NCBI GenBank assembly: GCA_001695595.3
Contig: MBPM02000015.1
Location: 992,001-1,056,000, forward strand
Reading direction: 5' to 3'
Source: Plasmopara viticola
Lineage: Eukaryota; Oomycota; Peronosporomycetes; Peronosporales; Peronosporaceae
DNA length: 64,000 bases
The translations under genes were made by a program, and so were the position numbers. The notes below the pieces were generated by a model, which ran no database searches, was not told the DNA's origin, and was given only the letters and a program-made list of their open reading frames with translations. Each line of letters begins with the position of its first letter. The first letter of the stretch is position 1. Shown here in pieces: positions 20,235 to 32,200 of the stretch.

Positions 20235-21680
20235 TGTGACCAGAGTCCTAAATATTGTGCTAAAAACACCTTTTTTTAACAGTCAAAAGAGCCTATCGTA
20301 TCCGTCGATACCGTTAAGATCGGAGATAGTGAACGGCCAGTCAGCGATTAACCCACCTCTTCTCCTCGATACGTTTTCTATAACGGGATCTGAGCGAACA
20401 AGTCACACCTAGTAGCTCTTTGTTGTTCGTAGTCCATTCTAAGCCAACGCGAATTTTAATCGTCCTAAAGGCTCCGGAATCCACAGAGGAGGAAGAACAC
20501 CGCGACACGTTCTTTGCTTACGAAATCAGGCAAAGTCGTGTTGGTAGCCACGGCTGTAGCGCTTTTTGTAGTGTGAAAGCTTAAGTCTTTAGTAAGGTCA
20601 AGCTCGTTATTGCCTGGTTTGCCTTTTCGGCAAAAAAAAGCTTTGTGTGGGAGCCGAAGTTTTTGCTCTTGTCACCAACTTTCTGCGCTTGAGAATTAAA
20701 CAGAATGTGCGTTAGATCTACATTGAGTCGCTGTATCAAATCTGTTTTGTGTCGAGGGTGCTATGACCGCAAGAATTGAGCGTCGCTGCTCAATAATATC
20801 TGAAAAAAGTATGCCATTAGTGGATAGCCAAAATAAAGGCAGACGTCTTCACCAAATAAATTGAATATGTGTCCATTTGCTTTGCGGAAATCGCAGCCAT
20901 TTGGATTAAACGAAAGGACTGATTAATTGGTTGAATATCAACCCTCTTTAAAAACCAAAATTTTAAGAACCGTTCGAAACAGCCATGCAGTGGTTCTTGA
21001 CGATCAAAGTTGTGCCTCAATGTGTACAAAGAACGTCTTGATTAGATTAACGTTATGAAGTACAATCATAATCACATTTTTTTCCACACATTGATAATCA
21101 AAAGCAATCATGTATTTCGGTATTTTCCGTCAATCTGCCCTATGATATGCAAGCGACAACATACTTATAGGGGACAAAAGCGCAACTACCTGTGTCTGCA
21201 GACCTTGAGCAATTAACCAAGGACAACGTCTGCGCAGACACTGTTTGTTGTTACAACTGACAGCCAGAAAGTTGGACGCAAAGAAAACGCACTTTTTGTA
21301 AAATCATTTACAGCATGTGCTGTAGCGTCTTGTCACTAGAAGAAAGCTTGCGTTCGACCATCATTAGATACTGGAAATCAGTATGAGTTGAAGATAGATA
21401 GCACAACATTGAAGGAATTGTATTCGTCTTGTTTCCTGATGACTGTTATCTATAGACGTGAATTACAAGTAATCAATAGGCAATCATGTAGGCTAATGTT
21501 CGAAAACTACTAAACTTAAGCTATAATGAATAAGTAGTGGTCCTGAGCCCATGTGTTAAGTCAGTGGAATGTGCTGTCTTATAATTATTACTGAAAGATA
21601 ACTTTTATATGCACCACACAATCAATGTGACACATACTCACCCCGCATCAACTTCAATCTAACATATTTTTCTCGTGCAC
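20235..21680 (+). repeat. Repeat modules Y and X, right diverged copy
   Basis: Module Y at 20235-20935 matches 11655-12338 directly; shared landmarks are TTTCTATAACGGGATCTG near 20378 and GCCTTTTCGGCAAA near 20620. Module X at 20950-21680 matches 10950-11650 in reverse; landmarks are AATGTGTACAAAGA near 21018 and GCCCATGTGTTAA near 21547. This is the outer partner of the left copy in the large palindrome and is more diverged than the inner arms. No gene is seen. Confidence 0.7.
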
Positions 21681-21829
21681 GTCTAGAACGATAGAAAGGA
21701 CGTATCCTCGGCCCTAAAGCGTCTCCGCGCTTCTGAGAGTAATTATACGCTTCGTTTTGGCTCTATTGCGGCCGTGCACGTTTAGGCCTGGTCAGGATTC
21801 CTTAAAAGTATTAAAAATGAACTAGCTCA

Positions 21830-22793
21830 TGTGTCGACCATCTCACGTCAAATCAACCAAATTTATCGTATGTCGCCTTGCCCGCGTAGGCGCCAATCTT
21901 ACACTTTTAAAGCGTACACTTCCTTTGCTATCTCGTCAATTTTGATTAGTCAACATCGGCGTCAGATTCCTAAACATGGTATGTATTCATCTAAGACAAA
22001 GTTTGAGTTCTGCTCGTGAGCCCATAGCCAGTACTACTTATATTTTTGAACGGAGCTCCTAGCGTATTATCCTCACCTGAGCAACGCACTCATGCCGATA
22101 AGCTTCGATTAAAAGATCAATAGATTAGAAATCCGCAGTTCGTACCTGCTCTTTTATCAAAATTCAGTGCCTCAGCTCATCACAAACTATTTAAATGAAG
22201 CTGAGAAGGAAAAGCTATCAACGAGCATGTGTTCGCTTGACTCAATCTCAATTTGCTCAAGGACTACTCATTCGTTCATGCCAAGTTTGCTGTTGCAGCT
22301 CGAAACATACCATAATATTAGGAGGGTATATAGAGGCACAACGGAATGTATATTCATTCTTTCGTAGCGCTGAGACGCTGTACGGCCACAGATACGTCTT
22401 TTCTATTGGTGACGCTTGACCGAACGGGATGCCTAAGTATGGGGTTTAAAAACATCTGTTTGCTCTATAGATACAGAGGTATCAAATGCAATACTTTTTT
22501 CAGGCAAAACACGAGCACCAAAGCATTATTATGCTCGTGTTGATACCTAGTCAAGTACGAAGTCGAGGCTATTGACTTGCAGTAGTCAGCCGGTCTGGTA
22601 CAATCCACGGAAACGCAGTATAAGTCTAATAGCCAGATCATTGTTTGTGCAAAAAATCGTTAATGAGACGTTACGATAAAGCCGACAGGTCAGAAATGTG
22701 CATCGTAGTGCAAGCCATTTGGTTCACAAAGTAGTTCTTATCCCACGTACGACTTCCACAGACAAAAAAGTCGTTTCGAAAGCTAGATAAACC
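21830..22793 (-). repeat. Outer palindrome module Z, right copy
   Basis: This is the reverse complement of 10268-10938, longer by a block near 22310-22560. Similarity stops abruptly near 22793, just past the GAAACGACTTTTTTGTCTGTGG landmark, which sets the outer limit of the palindrome. The frames inside are broken relative to the left copy. It is probably a transposon fragment of unrecognised class. Confidence 0.65.
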
Positions 22794-23207
22794 TTTTTTT
22801 GTTATATGGGAGTGACTATTATTACAAGGGCTGAAGCGCATTAACTGTCGTTCGGGGTAACTCCCTCCTATGGATTTGTTAACAGCCATCTACCAGAGCC
22901 AATGCCAAGCATTTCATGACACGCTTTCCTAAAAACTGACATTATTATAAGTTACGCTGCGCTGTTCAGCTTACTACAAAGGCCCAACCACTAAAGAGTT
23001 AATTGTCACCAAAAGCATCCGAGGTGAGGCACGAGATTGGATTTCTTCCAGGTGTGATGTACTATGTCACACGGCAGTGCCTCCTGCGCAACTGATATTT
23101 TTGGAATTCTGATCTATTTACAGCCAACCAAAAGAAATTTTGATGAACGGACAGATAAGATCGAAGAAAAAATAGAGAGCCGCAGGATGCCTCTCCGTTC
23201 CTTGTTA
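22794..23207. other. Intergenic DNA before the FAD oxidoreductase gene
   Basis: This unique sequence separates the palindrome from the next gene. Apart from the promoter-like element at its end I see nothing recognisable. Confidence 0.5.
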
Positions 23208-23222
23208 GCTCACTATTCATTT
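23208..23222 (+). promoter_or_regulatory. Oomycete-type initiator element
   Basis: GCTCACTATTCATTT resembles the oomycete Inr plus flanking promoter region consensus (GCTCATT-type initiator followed by CAWTTT). It lies 11 bases upstream of the ATG at 23233, a usual distance for the short 5' leaders of these organisms. One consensus base differs. Confidence 0.45.
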
Positions 23223-23232
23223 AGCACTGGAC

Positions 23233-24414
23233 ATGACGCGTGTAGTGATCCTCGGAGGCGGCGCGGCAGGGATTGCCACAGCGCAGAAACTGGCCAAGAA
23301 CCTTACAGAAAAGGACGGCGTCGAAGTCGTTCTGCTTGAAAAGAACAATTTCTTTTATCACGTCGTGGGAGCTCCGCGCGCCTATGTCGAAGCCGAGTTC
23401 ACAAACAAGATGTTTATTCCTTACGACAAAGCCATCCCTGACCGTGCCAAGGCGTACGTACGTATTGTGCGTGGGGTCGTAACAAAGATCTCGGTCGATT
23501 TAAATGAGGTGTCGTACCGTGCGATTGGGAGCGATGACAAGGAGAAGGAGGCGACGGATACGCTTAAATTTGATTACTTGGTTCTAGCGATGGGTAGTAC
23601 GTACCCGGTGCCCATCAGACCCGATCGTCACGACTACTCTCGCTCCAATACGGAGACAAAATTGTCTGAAGTACGAAATTATATCGAGAAGGTGAACGAT
23701 ATCTTGATTGTCGGTGGAGGCGCTGTGGGGTGCGAGGTTGCGGCGGAGATCAAGGTGAAATACCCAAGCAAGTCCGTGACGATCGTGGAAGCGAACAACC
23801 AGCTTATTGCTGGCAATCATTTAAACAATAAATTTCATGCGCGACTCAACGCTTCCCTTGACAAACTTGGGGTCAAGCGGATTTTGGGCGAACGTTTGGT
23901 TGAGCGCTTAAGTGGCAACTGCTTTGAAAAGCGTACGCTGCGCACTGACAAGGGCACAGAGATCACGACGGATATGCAGCTCCTTTGTGGTGGGTTTCGA
24001 CCGGCTGCTGAACTGGTGAAAGAGATGGATGCGTCGCTTGTGAACGAACGTGGTGCTGTGAAAGTGAATGATCTGTTGCAGCTCAAAGGTGAAAAATACG
24101 CTCACATTTTTGCGTTGGGGGATGTGTGTGACCACCCGGCACCAAAATTGGCATATGTCGCTTCTGAACAAGGCAAGTTTCTAGCGGGCGAGCTGGCCTC
24201 TGTGCTTCGCAAAAAACAAGTGGGGTTTACAAAGCCTTTCGAGGCATCAGCTACAGCTGGAATAGTGTTGCCGTTGGGACCTTTGGGAGGTGTTTCGCAA
24301 CTGCCATTTTTTGGAGGCCTTGTTTTTGGTGACTGGGTTACAAAAGTTATCAAGTCGAAGGACTATTTTGCAGGCAAAACGTGGGGAAGCATGGGTGCAA
24401 CACTACCTAATTAG
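23233..24414 (+). CDS. AIFM2/FSP1-like FAD-dependent NAD(P)H oxidoreductase
   Basis: A single uninterrupted exon encodes 393 residues, close to the usual length of the AIF-like type II NAD(P)H dehydrogenase family. It opens with an FAD-binding Rossmann fold (VVILGGGAAG, Gly 8-13). A second dinucleotide fold (ILIVGGGAVG, around 158-166) should bind NAD(P)H. The late FAD motif FALGDV is at 293-298, and the C-terminal tail (SKDYFAGKTW) resembles AIFM2 relatives. Animal FSP1 reduces coenzyme Q at membranes and is N-myristoylated; this protein starts MTR, so it lacks that signal, and it has no presequence or membrane segment, suggesting a cytosolic location. The initiator-like element 11 bases upstream supports the start. 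Physiological substrate unknown. Confidence 0.88.
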   Translation: MTRVVILGGGAAGIATAQKLAKNLTEKDGVEVVLLEKNNFFYHVVGAPRAYVEAEFTNKMFIPYDKAIPDRAKAYVRIVRGVVTKISVDLNEVSYRAIGSDDKEKEATDTLKFDYLVLAMGSTYPVPIRPDRHDYSRSNTETKLSEVRNYIEKVNDILIVGGGAVGCEVAAEIKVKYPSKSVTIVEANNQLIAGNHLNNKFHARLNASLDKLGVKRILGERLVERLSGNCFEKRTLRTDKGTEITTDMQLLCGGFRPAAELVKEMDASLVNERGAVKVNDLLQLKGEKYAHIFALGDVCDHPAPKLAYVASEQGKFLAGELASVLRKKQVGFTKPFEASATAGIVLPLGPLGGVSQLPFFGGLVFGDWVTKVIKSKDYFAGKTWGSMGATLPN

Positions 24415-27400
24415 AAAAGCGATAATGGAATTTTTCCTTACTTTATAGTTATCAGAAGTGCCAGATATATAAAGCTATGCTTTATTCGACTAAAATAGTT
24501 CATTTATTTAACTTGGTTTAAAAGCCTAATATTTTTTTGATCGATATTTTTTCTTTAAAATTGATAATCTAACTAACTAACACTGACCCAGCGGACAAAG
24601 CATAAATTTATGGGAGAACATTAATTGCAATTTGTTAATTTGGTTTTTCTGTCTATTGCATAGAAAGCGATGCGGCGATGGCAACACAACAGTTGCTGCA
24701 CAGCGCATGCTCGCCATTAAGATATTCTACCGTTCACGATGCGAGGTGAAACCTTTAACGCAAGGCACTGGCATCGACTCACCAAAAACAGCTTCTACAT
24801 CCGGAAAGACAGCAAGTAGCTACAACGCGCCTTTAAGTCAAATGCAACCCACTGTCGCGCGGACGTGCTCTCGATTTGAAAAGCATGATTTATTTGTTTG
24901 GTGATTTGTTTTAAACATTTTTTATGTATTCTACGGGGCAGGATGTGTGGGCCATTGCCAAACGTGATCATTACGACGTTTTCTTATCAATGTATTTAAT
25001 ACGAGTAGAATGATTGCGATTCTTAAGGCTTTACAATTTTATTTCGCTTTTAGGGACTATGCAAATATTTATTTAAGCTGTAAGACGATCAGACCCTCCA
25101 TTTCTAATTTAAAAGGTATTATTGACTTTCTTATCACGGATAATCCGTCCCACGGAAGTAGCACTCGCACTCTCTTGCTTAAAGTGCCGGATGCTGGACA
25201 CTTACCTGTGAATCAACTTCACCGATGTGCTTCAAGTCCCAAGTAAATTGAAGAAAAAGTTGGAAGCAACGTTCCTTCTGGCAATCTATTAGCTCCGCCA
25301 GTGCTCGCACTTAACGTCGATTGAGCAAGAAAAAGGGTATAATGCGTAAGTAGATTTGACAGCCTCCATTATTGGGCGCCGCTTTTCGAACAAGTCAAAG
25401 CTACTGTACTTATGAAAGGTCTAAGGATACGCTTGCGTTGCACTCACCGGTAGACGTGACGACCTTTTCTAAGAAGCCTTCTCTGGCAAATAAAGCGTTT
25501 TTTGCTGAACGCAATGGTTGACGGAGCGCTTAAGAAAGCGCTTTCGTTGTAGAAATCAGTGTTATAGGTGGGTAGTATAGGTCGGCAAACAGATTGGGTA
25601 AGATAGCATCATGTGAGTAACATAGTACTAGTGACCAAAAGCAGCGAGTGGGTTCAGTGGGTGTGGGGTAACTTAAAGTCAGAAATGGAAACTAAAAAAC
25701 TACCAAAAGCGGGTAACATAACTTTCTTAAAAGGGCTTTGGAACACACCACAAAGTTGATCTGTAGATGTCACGTGTGACCCCGTTTTCACAAGAAATAA
25801 TAAACCTTAAGGATAATTGGCAGCTCATTTGATAGTTGTATCACGGCACGTGCATTCTGAAAGAAGGCAGAGAGGTCAGAGCTATTGAAGCAAAAAATCT
25901 CGATGCTTCTAAGTTCTTAGTTGAACTAAGCGCCCGATATATCCAGAGGTAATACTTTAGTGACAAAGCTCACAGTAGACGGTATTGGAAATGTAGCGAT
26001 TTGCCTTGTTTATATCTATAATGAACCTATAGCAACAATGTCAATTACCTCAGACCGACAACCCCACTTTTAAAGCTCGTTTTTGAAAACTTTTCGAGGT
26101 ATTCTAACAATGTCTACAGACGACCAATCACGGACTCATTGTTAGACAGAGCAGAAATCGCTTCGTCGAGAACGTATTACGCAGAGTGTGGGTGCGGATA
26201 CGCCAAGATTTGGAGCGGCATGTCTGCACTTGCCGAGTTTGTATTGAGCAATGCCGTTCATTCCCTACCAGACTAATACGCTATTCTACATAAATGAATT
26301 CACTAGCCCTCGCCAATCGTTGATCCCGCGATATTGTGGCTGTGGGCTTGATAAAAAGAAAATATGGGTGGTTTGCTAGCCAAGTCCGAAATTGCGTACA
26401 CAAGTAAATATACTTTGAGTCTAAGCCTAAGGGACTTAAGTTCGTACGCAAAAAATGTCTGAAGGGTAAGATATTTAGCAGGAATATGAGGAGGAGCGAA
26501 ATGTTGAACTTCAAAATTTGAAACTATCACATGGGCTTTCAGAGGCAGTAAGTGCTGGTAATGTTAGATTCAACCTAACACTTATTTATAGATGCAGCTT
26601 GTGCTGGCCCTTAAATGTAACACCTGCACTTTATTGAACGATGTCAGGTAATAACCAAACAAATTACGGTTGGCAAACCTTAAAAATGCTAGCATGCCCG
26701 GTGTCGTTTTGTGCCTTAATCAAGTCGTATTATGACTCAATCCATGCGAACGCGGGATAGTAAACACCAATTTATAAACAGGCGTAGCCACGGGAGGCGA
26801 GTTTGTAGGCTAATTGAATTATGATTAGTGTCACTATCTTTGTCTTGGGATTGCGATTCGCGCGATTTCTTTGCGGACCGAGGCGATTACGTGGTCAGAC
26901 AAGGTTTAAATTCTCGATGTTACGTTACCCAGTGTATGTGTTGACGAGTACAGTTGGGATCGTGCTACATTCGTCAGGTGTTGGTTTGCTTCCTCTATTC
27001 GCCGTAGCAAGCGATGTCGTAGTGTTCACCGCATAATGCTCGGGCATCGCCCTCCTCTCCTCAACGCAGCAGTACTTAAACATCATGTAAAGTTTTGCGC
27101 AACTTTGTTGCCAGGGATACGCTCAGTGTTCTGTGAGCGTTTCCTTCAATACAAGACTAAATCGCATACTCCTGATCGCTGTGGATCAGTCATCACCCTC
27201 AAGCTCACCACCCTACAAAAAGTATTTCTCCTCAATATTTGTCCGCCTCGGTAGACGCGCTAATTACTGTATATTCTATGACGGCGCACATTAGAATCTC
27301 GAAAATCGCTTTGCAAACACAATGACAGCTGGATGCGCCGCCAAAACGACTGTATAGACTAAAATATGAGAGCCTTCATTTTCTTTGCAAAGTCAAAGCT

Positions 27401-28282
27401 GCTATGCTTCAAGCGCCTACGACTACGGTTTTCAGCCACACTTTGAGTAACAAGAAAAAGCAATTACATGAAATTAGCTCATGCTTTGTCTGCGAGCATT
27501 GGACATTTTTAATAGCCTATTTAACTTGTCAGGTCAGACTATATTTCTACCACAATGACGCGCTTTAAATTGAACACGTTTGCCATAAAAACGTTTAAGC
27601 TCAACGTTCCATACAGCGCGAACTTTTCTGCATATTGCACAGCAAAGGGTATGCAGGAGATATAAATAAGAAATCCAGTTGTATACTGATAGATTTGATG
27701 AGAAGCAGTTGCGCGGATTCGGCCGAAGTGGTCTTACTGATGCAAAAGCGGTGGTTGGTGATCAACAATTGTTTCTTACTGGTTAGAATAGGAATGCACA
27801 AATATCGCAATCTTTGATTTCGCATTTTCCCTATCACGCTATATTGCAAATTAGTGAAATTGCAAAGGAGTTCAACTTCGCAATATGATGAGATATACAA
27901 CACTATTAAAAAAAAGCTTTACAACTTGTATTGTACGGCTCTTTCAGATCACTTGACGCGGTGTTTGCTACAACGAGTTCATCTTCGCATCGAGTCATGC
28001 GCGCTGCTGACACACAAAGAATGTCATGGCACACAGTCTTACACGTTCCGCATGCCTACGATTCGAAGCACCTTGTGAAGTCTACAAGGCTAATTATATA
28101 GGAAAGTGCGCGCTGGATCGTATTTATTGCTGTATCTGTCATACGTAATCTATCACTTGCAAACATCTACGTATACCATACATCATGTATACTATCGCGT
28201 ATACACGTGACGCTGCGCGCTGTACCGGTATTTAAGCACTATTTATCAGCATTAAGCTTGATGTCAGTTCTCGCATTTTGCG
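24415..28282. other. Gene-poor interval
   Basis: Only short, unsupported open frames on both strands (the longest is about 100 codons, at 27601-27903 minus). No repeat family, RNA gene or protein family is recognised. The last 80 bases include a GTTCTCGCATTTTG motif near 28267 that may be the initiator of the next gene. Confidence 0.45.
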
Positions 28283-29162
28283 ATGAACAAGTATCGGGTC
28301 TTGTGTCTGCACGGCTATCGTCAAGACGCTTTGAAGCTTCGTGGCCGCATCGCAGCACTGCGCCGAGCGTTTCGATCCAGCGTAGAATTTGGTCATCTAC
28401 GTCTTTGCTAGTGTCACAAGTTATTTCGTTTAACGTTGAATGGTTTTTGCAGTGTGCCTCGATGCTCCCTTTGATGTGCCTTATGAGCCCACGTCGGAAG
28501 CACCATATACCAAGTAGGAAACCAACTGATAAACGTATTTGCACATTACTTATCAATGTTTTTGTGATAGCGGAGAGACAGGCGAGAGCGTCAAGCAGTT
28601 GAAATGGTGCGACTTTACTCAAGACGAAGATACTGGACAGTATTTGCTGTCGCGAGTGGAAGACGCGATTGAATACGTTGCAAACTTTGTCCAGAACGAG
28701 GGACCATTTGATGGCATCTTCGGGTTCAGTCAAGGAGGTACAATGGCGTCACTAATTCTCCAGAGACAAGGTAGGCAATGCTTTATCCACTCACTCGTGT
28801 AGTTCTGATGACATTTGTGCTGTTGGGTATGAGTGAGAGTAGTCGCTGCTTTAGAGTCGCCTTTTTCATTCCGCTTCTCCATCTTTGTATCGGCAGGAGC
28901 AATTGACGATCCAAAGTACATGAGTGACGTCAAGGTGAACATGCCGTCATTGCACATCATTGGCGAGACAGACACTGTGGTACTCAAAGAGAGGAGTCTT
29001 GCGCTCAAGGATCTTTTCGTCGATTCAAAAGTACTAATGCACTCCGGCGGACATTATATCCCCACGCATAAAGAGGTCAAGGACGCTTATCGAGCTTTTT
29101 TCAATGAAATTCGCCAAGCTGACGACGGTACACAATCGACACATGAATTTTACGTAAAATAG
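28283..29162 (+). CDS. FSH1/OVCA2-type serine hydrolase
   Basis: Four exons are inferred: 28283-28391, 28453-28513, 28571-28770 and 28855-29162, joined in frame to give 225 residues, normal for the FSH1 family. An alternative acceptor at 28839 would add five residues. The protein begins NKYRVLCLHGYRQ, the usual FSH1 opening strand. The nucleophile sits in GPFDGIFGFSQGG (Ser110). The acid is probably the Asp of GETDTVV, and the histidine is in SGGHYIP. These alpha/beta hydrolases are small cytosolic esterases of poorly known substrate. Donor sites include GTAGG forms, and the first donor (GTCATC) is weak. The stop codon lies only 53 bases before the next start codon, so the downstream promoter must overlap this gene's 3' end. 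Confidence 0.85.
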
Positions 29163-29215
29163 GTGGTCCACATTGCTTGTCAAACAGCGATCTTTTATGA
29201 AACGTCAATGTATGA

Positions 29216-32200
29216 ATGACATTTAGAGCGCTCTTCGTGCCTTTTTTGCTGTTGTTGTACAGCTTTATCGATGCCAGCACCGTATTATATGTGACTCCCG
29301 AAAATGAAGCGTCTCTCACACTTGCCGCTGAGCTCTACCGTGCCGCGCAAGAGGCAGTTGAGACTCGGGACAAGGAGAGACTCTTGCGCGCGAGTATTGA
29401 CGCATATTCCGAGATCGCAGCAGCGTATAATAATCTAGCTATGCTCATTTACGAACGACAGGAACGAGATGAAGCGTTGCATTTATTGCAACGAGGTCTG
29501 AAAGCAGCCAAAGCGACTCACGACACGGACAACGAGGCCAAGATCCACAATAATCTCGGGCTAATTACTCGGGAACGCGGTAAATGGAGCGTTTCATATT
29601 CATTGCAAGCTCTTGAACACTTTAATAAGGCATTAGCGATCCACCCACATTTTATAGAGGCTTTGTACAACAAAGCTTCAGTAATGTTGGCGCTGCGACG
29701 AGACCAGGACTCATTCGAGCTATTGCAGAAAGTGTTGGAGCTCGAGCCAGATTATCCACAAGCTCATTTGGATTTGGGAAGGATTTACTTTGAACATGGA
29801 AATTTAGAGAGCGCACTGAAGCATGAGGATCATGCAATTGCGAGGGCTACGACGATTAAGGAAATGCTCCTGGGATTGCACAACAAAGGAGTGTTTCTCA
29901 GAGAATACAACCTGCTTTCGCGAGCATCGATAGTATTCGATGAGATGCTGGCATGCGCCACGATTGATTCGTACGCGTTGGTTAATTTAATGAATGTAAA
30001 GCGCTTACTCTGTGACTGGCAAGGCATGGAACGACTGGAGAGTCAAGTGGTTCAAGCTGCACAACAACAAGGCGGGCCCCGGATCTCCCAAGAAGCTGTC
30101 TTCTTCTTACCATTTGATTTCACTCTCGTGAAAGTTTCCGATACTTTTCGAAAGCGCTTAGCAGTGCAAGCTTCGAACATGTATGAACAGTCAAGTACGC
30201 TTCAGCTCGTACCATTGACTTGGACGACCAAGAGTGTGACATGGAGTCGTCCTGAACCTTCTCAACGTCTTAAAGTTGGCTATCTAAGCTTTGATTTCCG
30301 TGATCATCCCATGGGCCACCTTACATTGGGACTAATCGAGCAGCATACGGCATTGGCTCGAAATGTGCACACCTTTTGCTACTCTTATGGTCCCACATCG
30401 GTCGCCTCAGCGCCTTGGCGTCGACAATTTGAAGCAAAGTGCAATCTTTTTCGAGATTTCGTCGGCCTGTCCGATCTCCAAGCTGCTCAGCTTATTGGAC
30501 TCGATGGCATTGATATTCTAGTGGATCTCATGGCGCATACCAAAGGTGCTAGAATGGCCATTCCATCCTTACGACCGAGCCGCATCGTTGTCAATTACTT
30601 GGGCTATCCAGGAACCATGGGGTCAACTTTTACTGATTTCGTCATGGTCGATCGATTGATCCTTCCACCAGAAGTCGCCGCGGCAAGCATGACCGAGCAA
30701 GTGGTCTACCTTCCATACACTTACCAAGTGAATCAATATGATCCCTCCCTCTTTTCCTGTGGTCCCGACTCGGCATGTCGGCGGGCAAAGCGAGCTCACC
30801 ACGGCCTGCCCCTCTACGCTATCGTGTTTTGCAATTTTAATACAATCAACAAGATGGAAAGCACTTCGTTTGCAGTGTGGATGAGCATCTTGAGGCAGGT
30901 CCCAACCAGTGTGCTTTGGCTACTCGCTCCTTCTGGTCCAGACGCTCTTCGTGTGAGAACAGGGCTGCAGGAGCAAGCAATGGCGCATGGCGTGCTCCCA
31001 TCGCGACTCCTTTTCGCGCCGCGAATCAACAAGGCTGCGCATCTTGAACGGATCACCCTGGCCGATCTCTTTTTGGATACCTTCATCTATACCGCGCACT
31101 CCACGGCAGCAGACGCTCTGTGGGCAAATGTGCCAATCGTCACCATGTGGGGAGACTCATTTCCGTCTCGCGTAGCTGCTTCCTTGATTGTAAACGCTCT
31201 CCCATATCCGGAACTTGTGGCACACAGCGTCAAAGATTACGAGCACTTGGCCGTTTTTCTAGCAACGTCCCCTTCGATTTTGCGCCGTCTTCGACAGGAA
31301 GTAGCAGCTCATACGTTGACGTCCCCGTTGTTCAATACAAAACAAACGACCGAGGCCATTGAAGTGGCGTACGAAGTGATGCACGATGTCACAAATCGCT
31401 TGACGGCATGCTCAGAACGAGGCAAAACGCCACGCTTTCAACTCGTGATTCAACCAGAGCGCACGATCAAGGCATTTCCAACCCACGACTCTATTACTTC
31501 TCGTGTTTCGAGAGCACTACAACAAGGCATTACGCTGCAAGAACAAGGAGACGTGGTCAAAGCTCGAAACGTCTTTACGCGAGTGATACAGGCGAGTCCA
31601 TTGCATCCGGACGCGAATCATTTGATGGGCACTCTTGACTACCAAAGTGGACATTTTGAGCGCGCTAGTACGTTTCTTCGTCGTGCTGTGGCGGCTGATC
31701 CCTTTGTCATTCGGTACCACGTTAATCTGGCCGTAAACTTTATGGCGCTAAAGCAGTTCAGACCAGCAGAGACTGAGCTGCACACTGCGTTGCAGCTTGA
31801 CCCGTTCAACCGAATGGCAATCCTCAAGCTGAGCGAAGTGTATCGTGACCAGCAAGCTTTCGACAAAGTCGTCTATCTTTACAAAACACACCAAGATGTC
31901 TTGTATTCTTTCTCGGGACAGCCCATCAATGCTAGTCACGATGAGGTACGCCAAGCTTTTCAGGAGTATTCCATTGCGCTAGACAGGACTGGACACTTTC
32001 AACAAGCGCTGGATCTGCTAGCGACTGCGATCGAGCACTATCCCACGATCTTTTCCTTGCGCTTTTATTTAGGAGCACTCTACAACGAGCATGGAAGATA
32101 CAAAGAAGGGAATCAGCAGCACTATGATGCCGTCAAAGCGCAAGCTCGATCGCTGTTCGCGACGCGAGGTCGCTTCTTCCGTAAGCTTCCTCGTCCTGAC

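Noticed and set aside
28239..28733. 164-codon minus-strand open frame
   Set aside because: It is antisense to the FSH1-type hydrolase exons, whose catalytic motifs and in-frame splicing identify the real strand.
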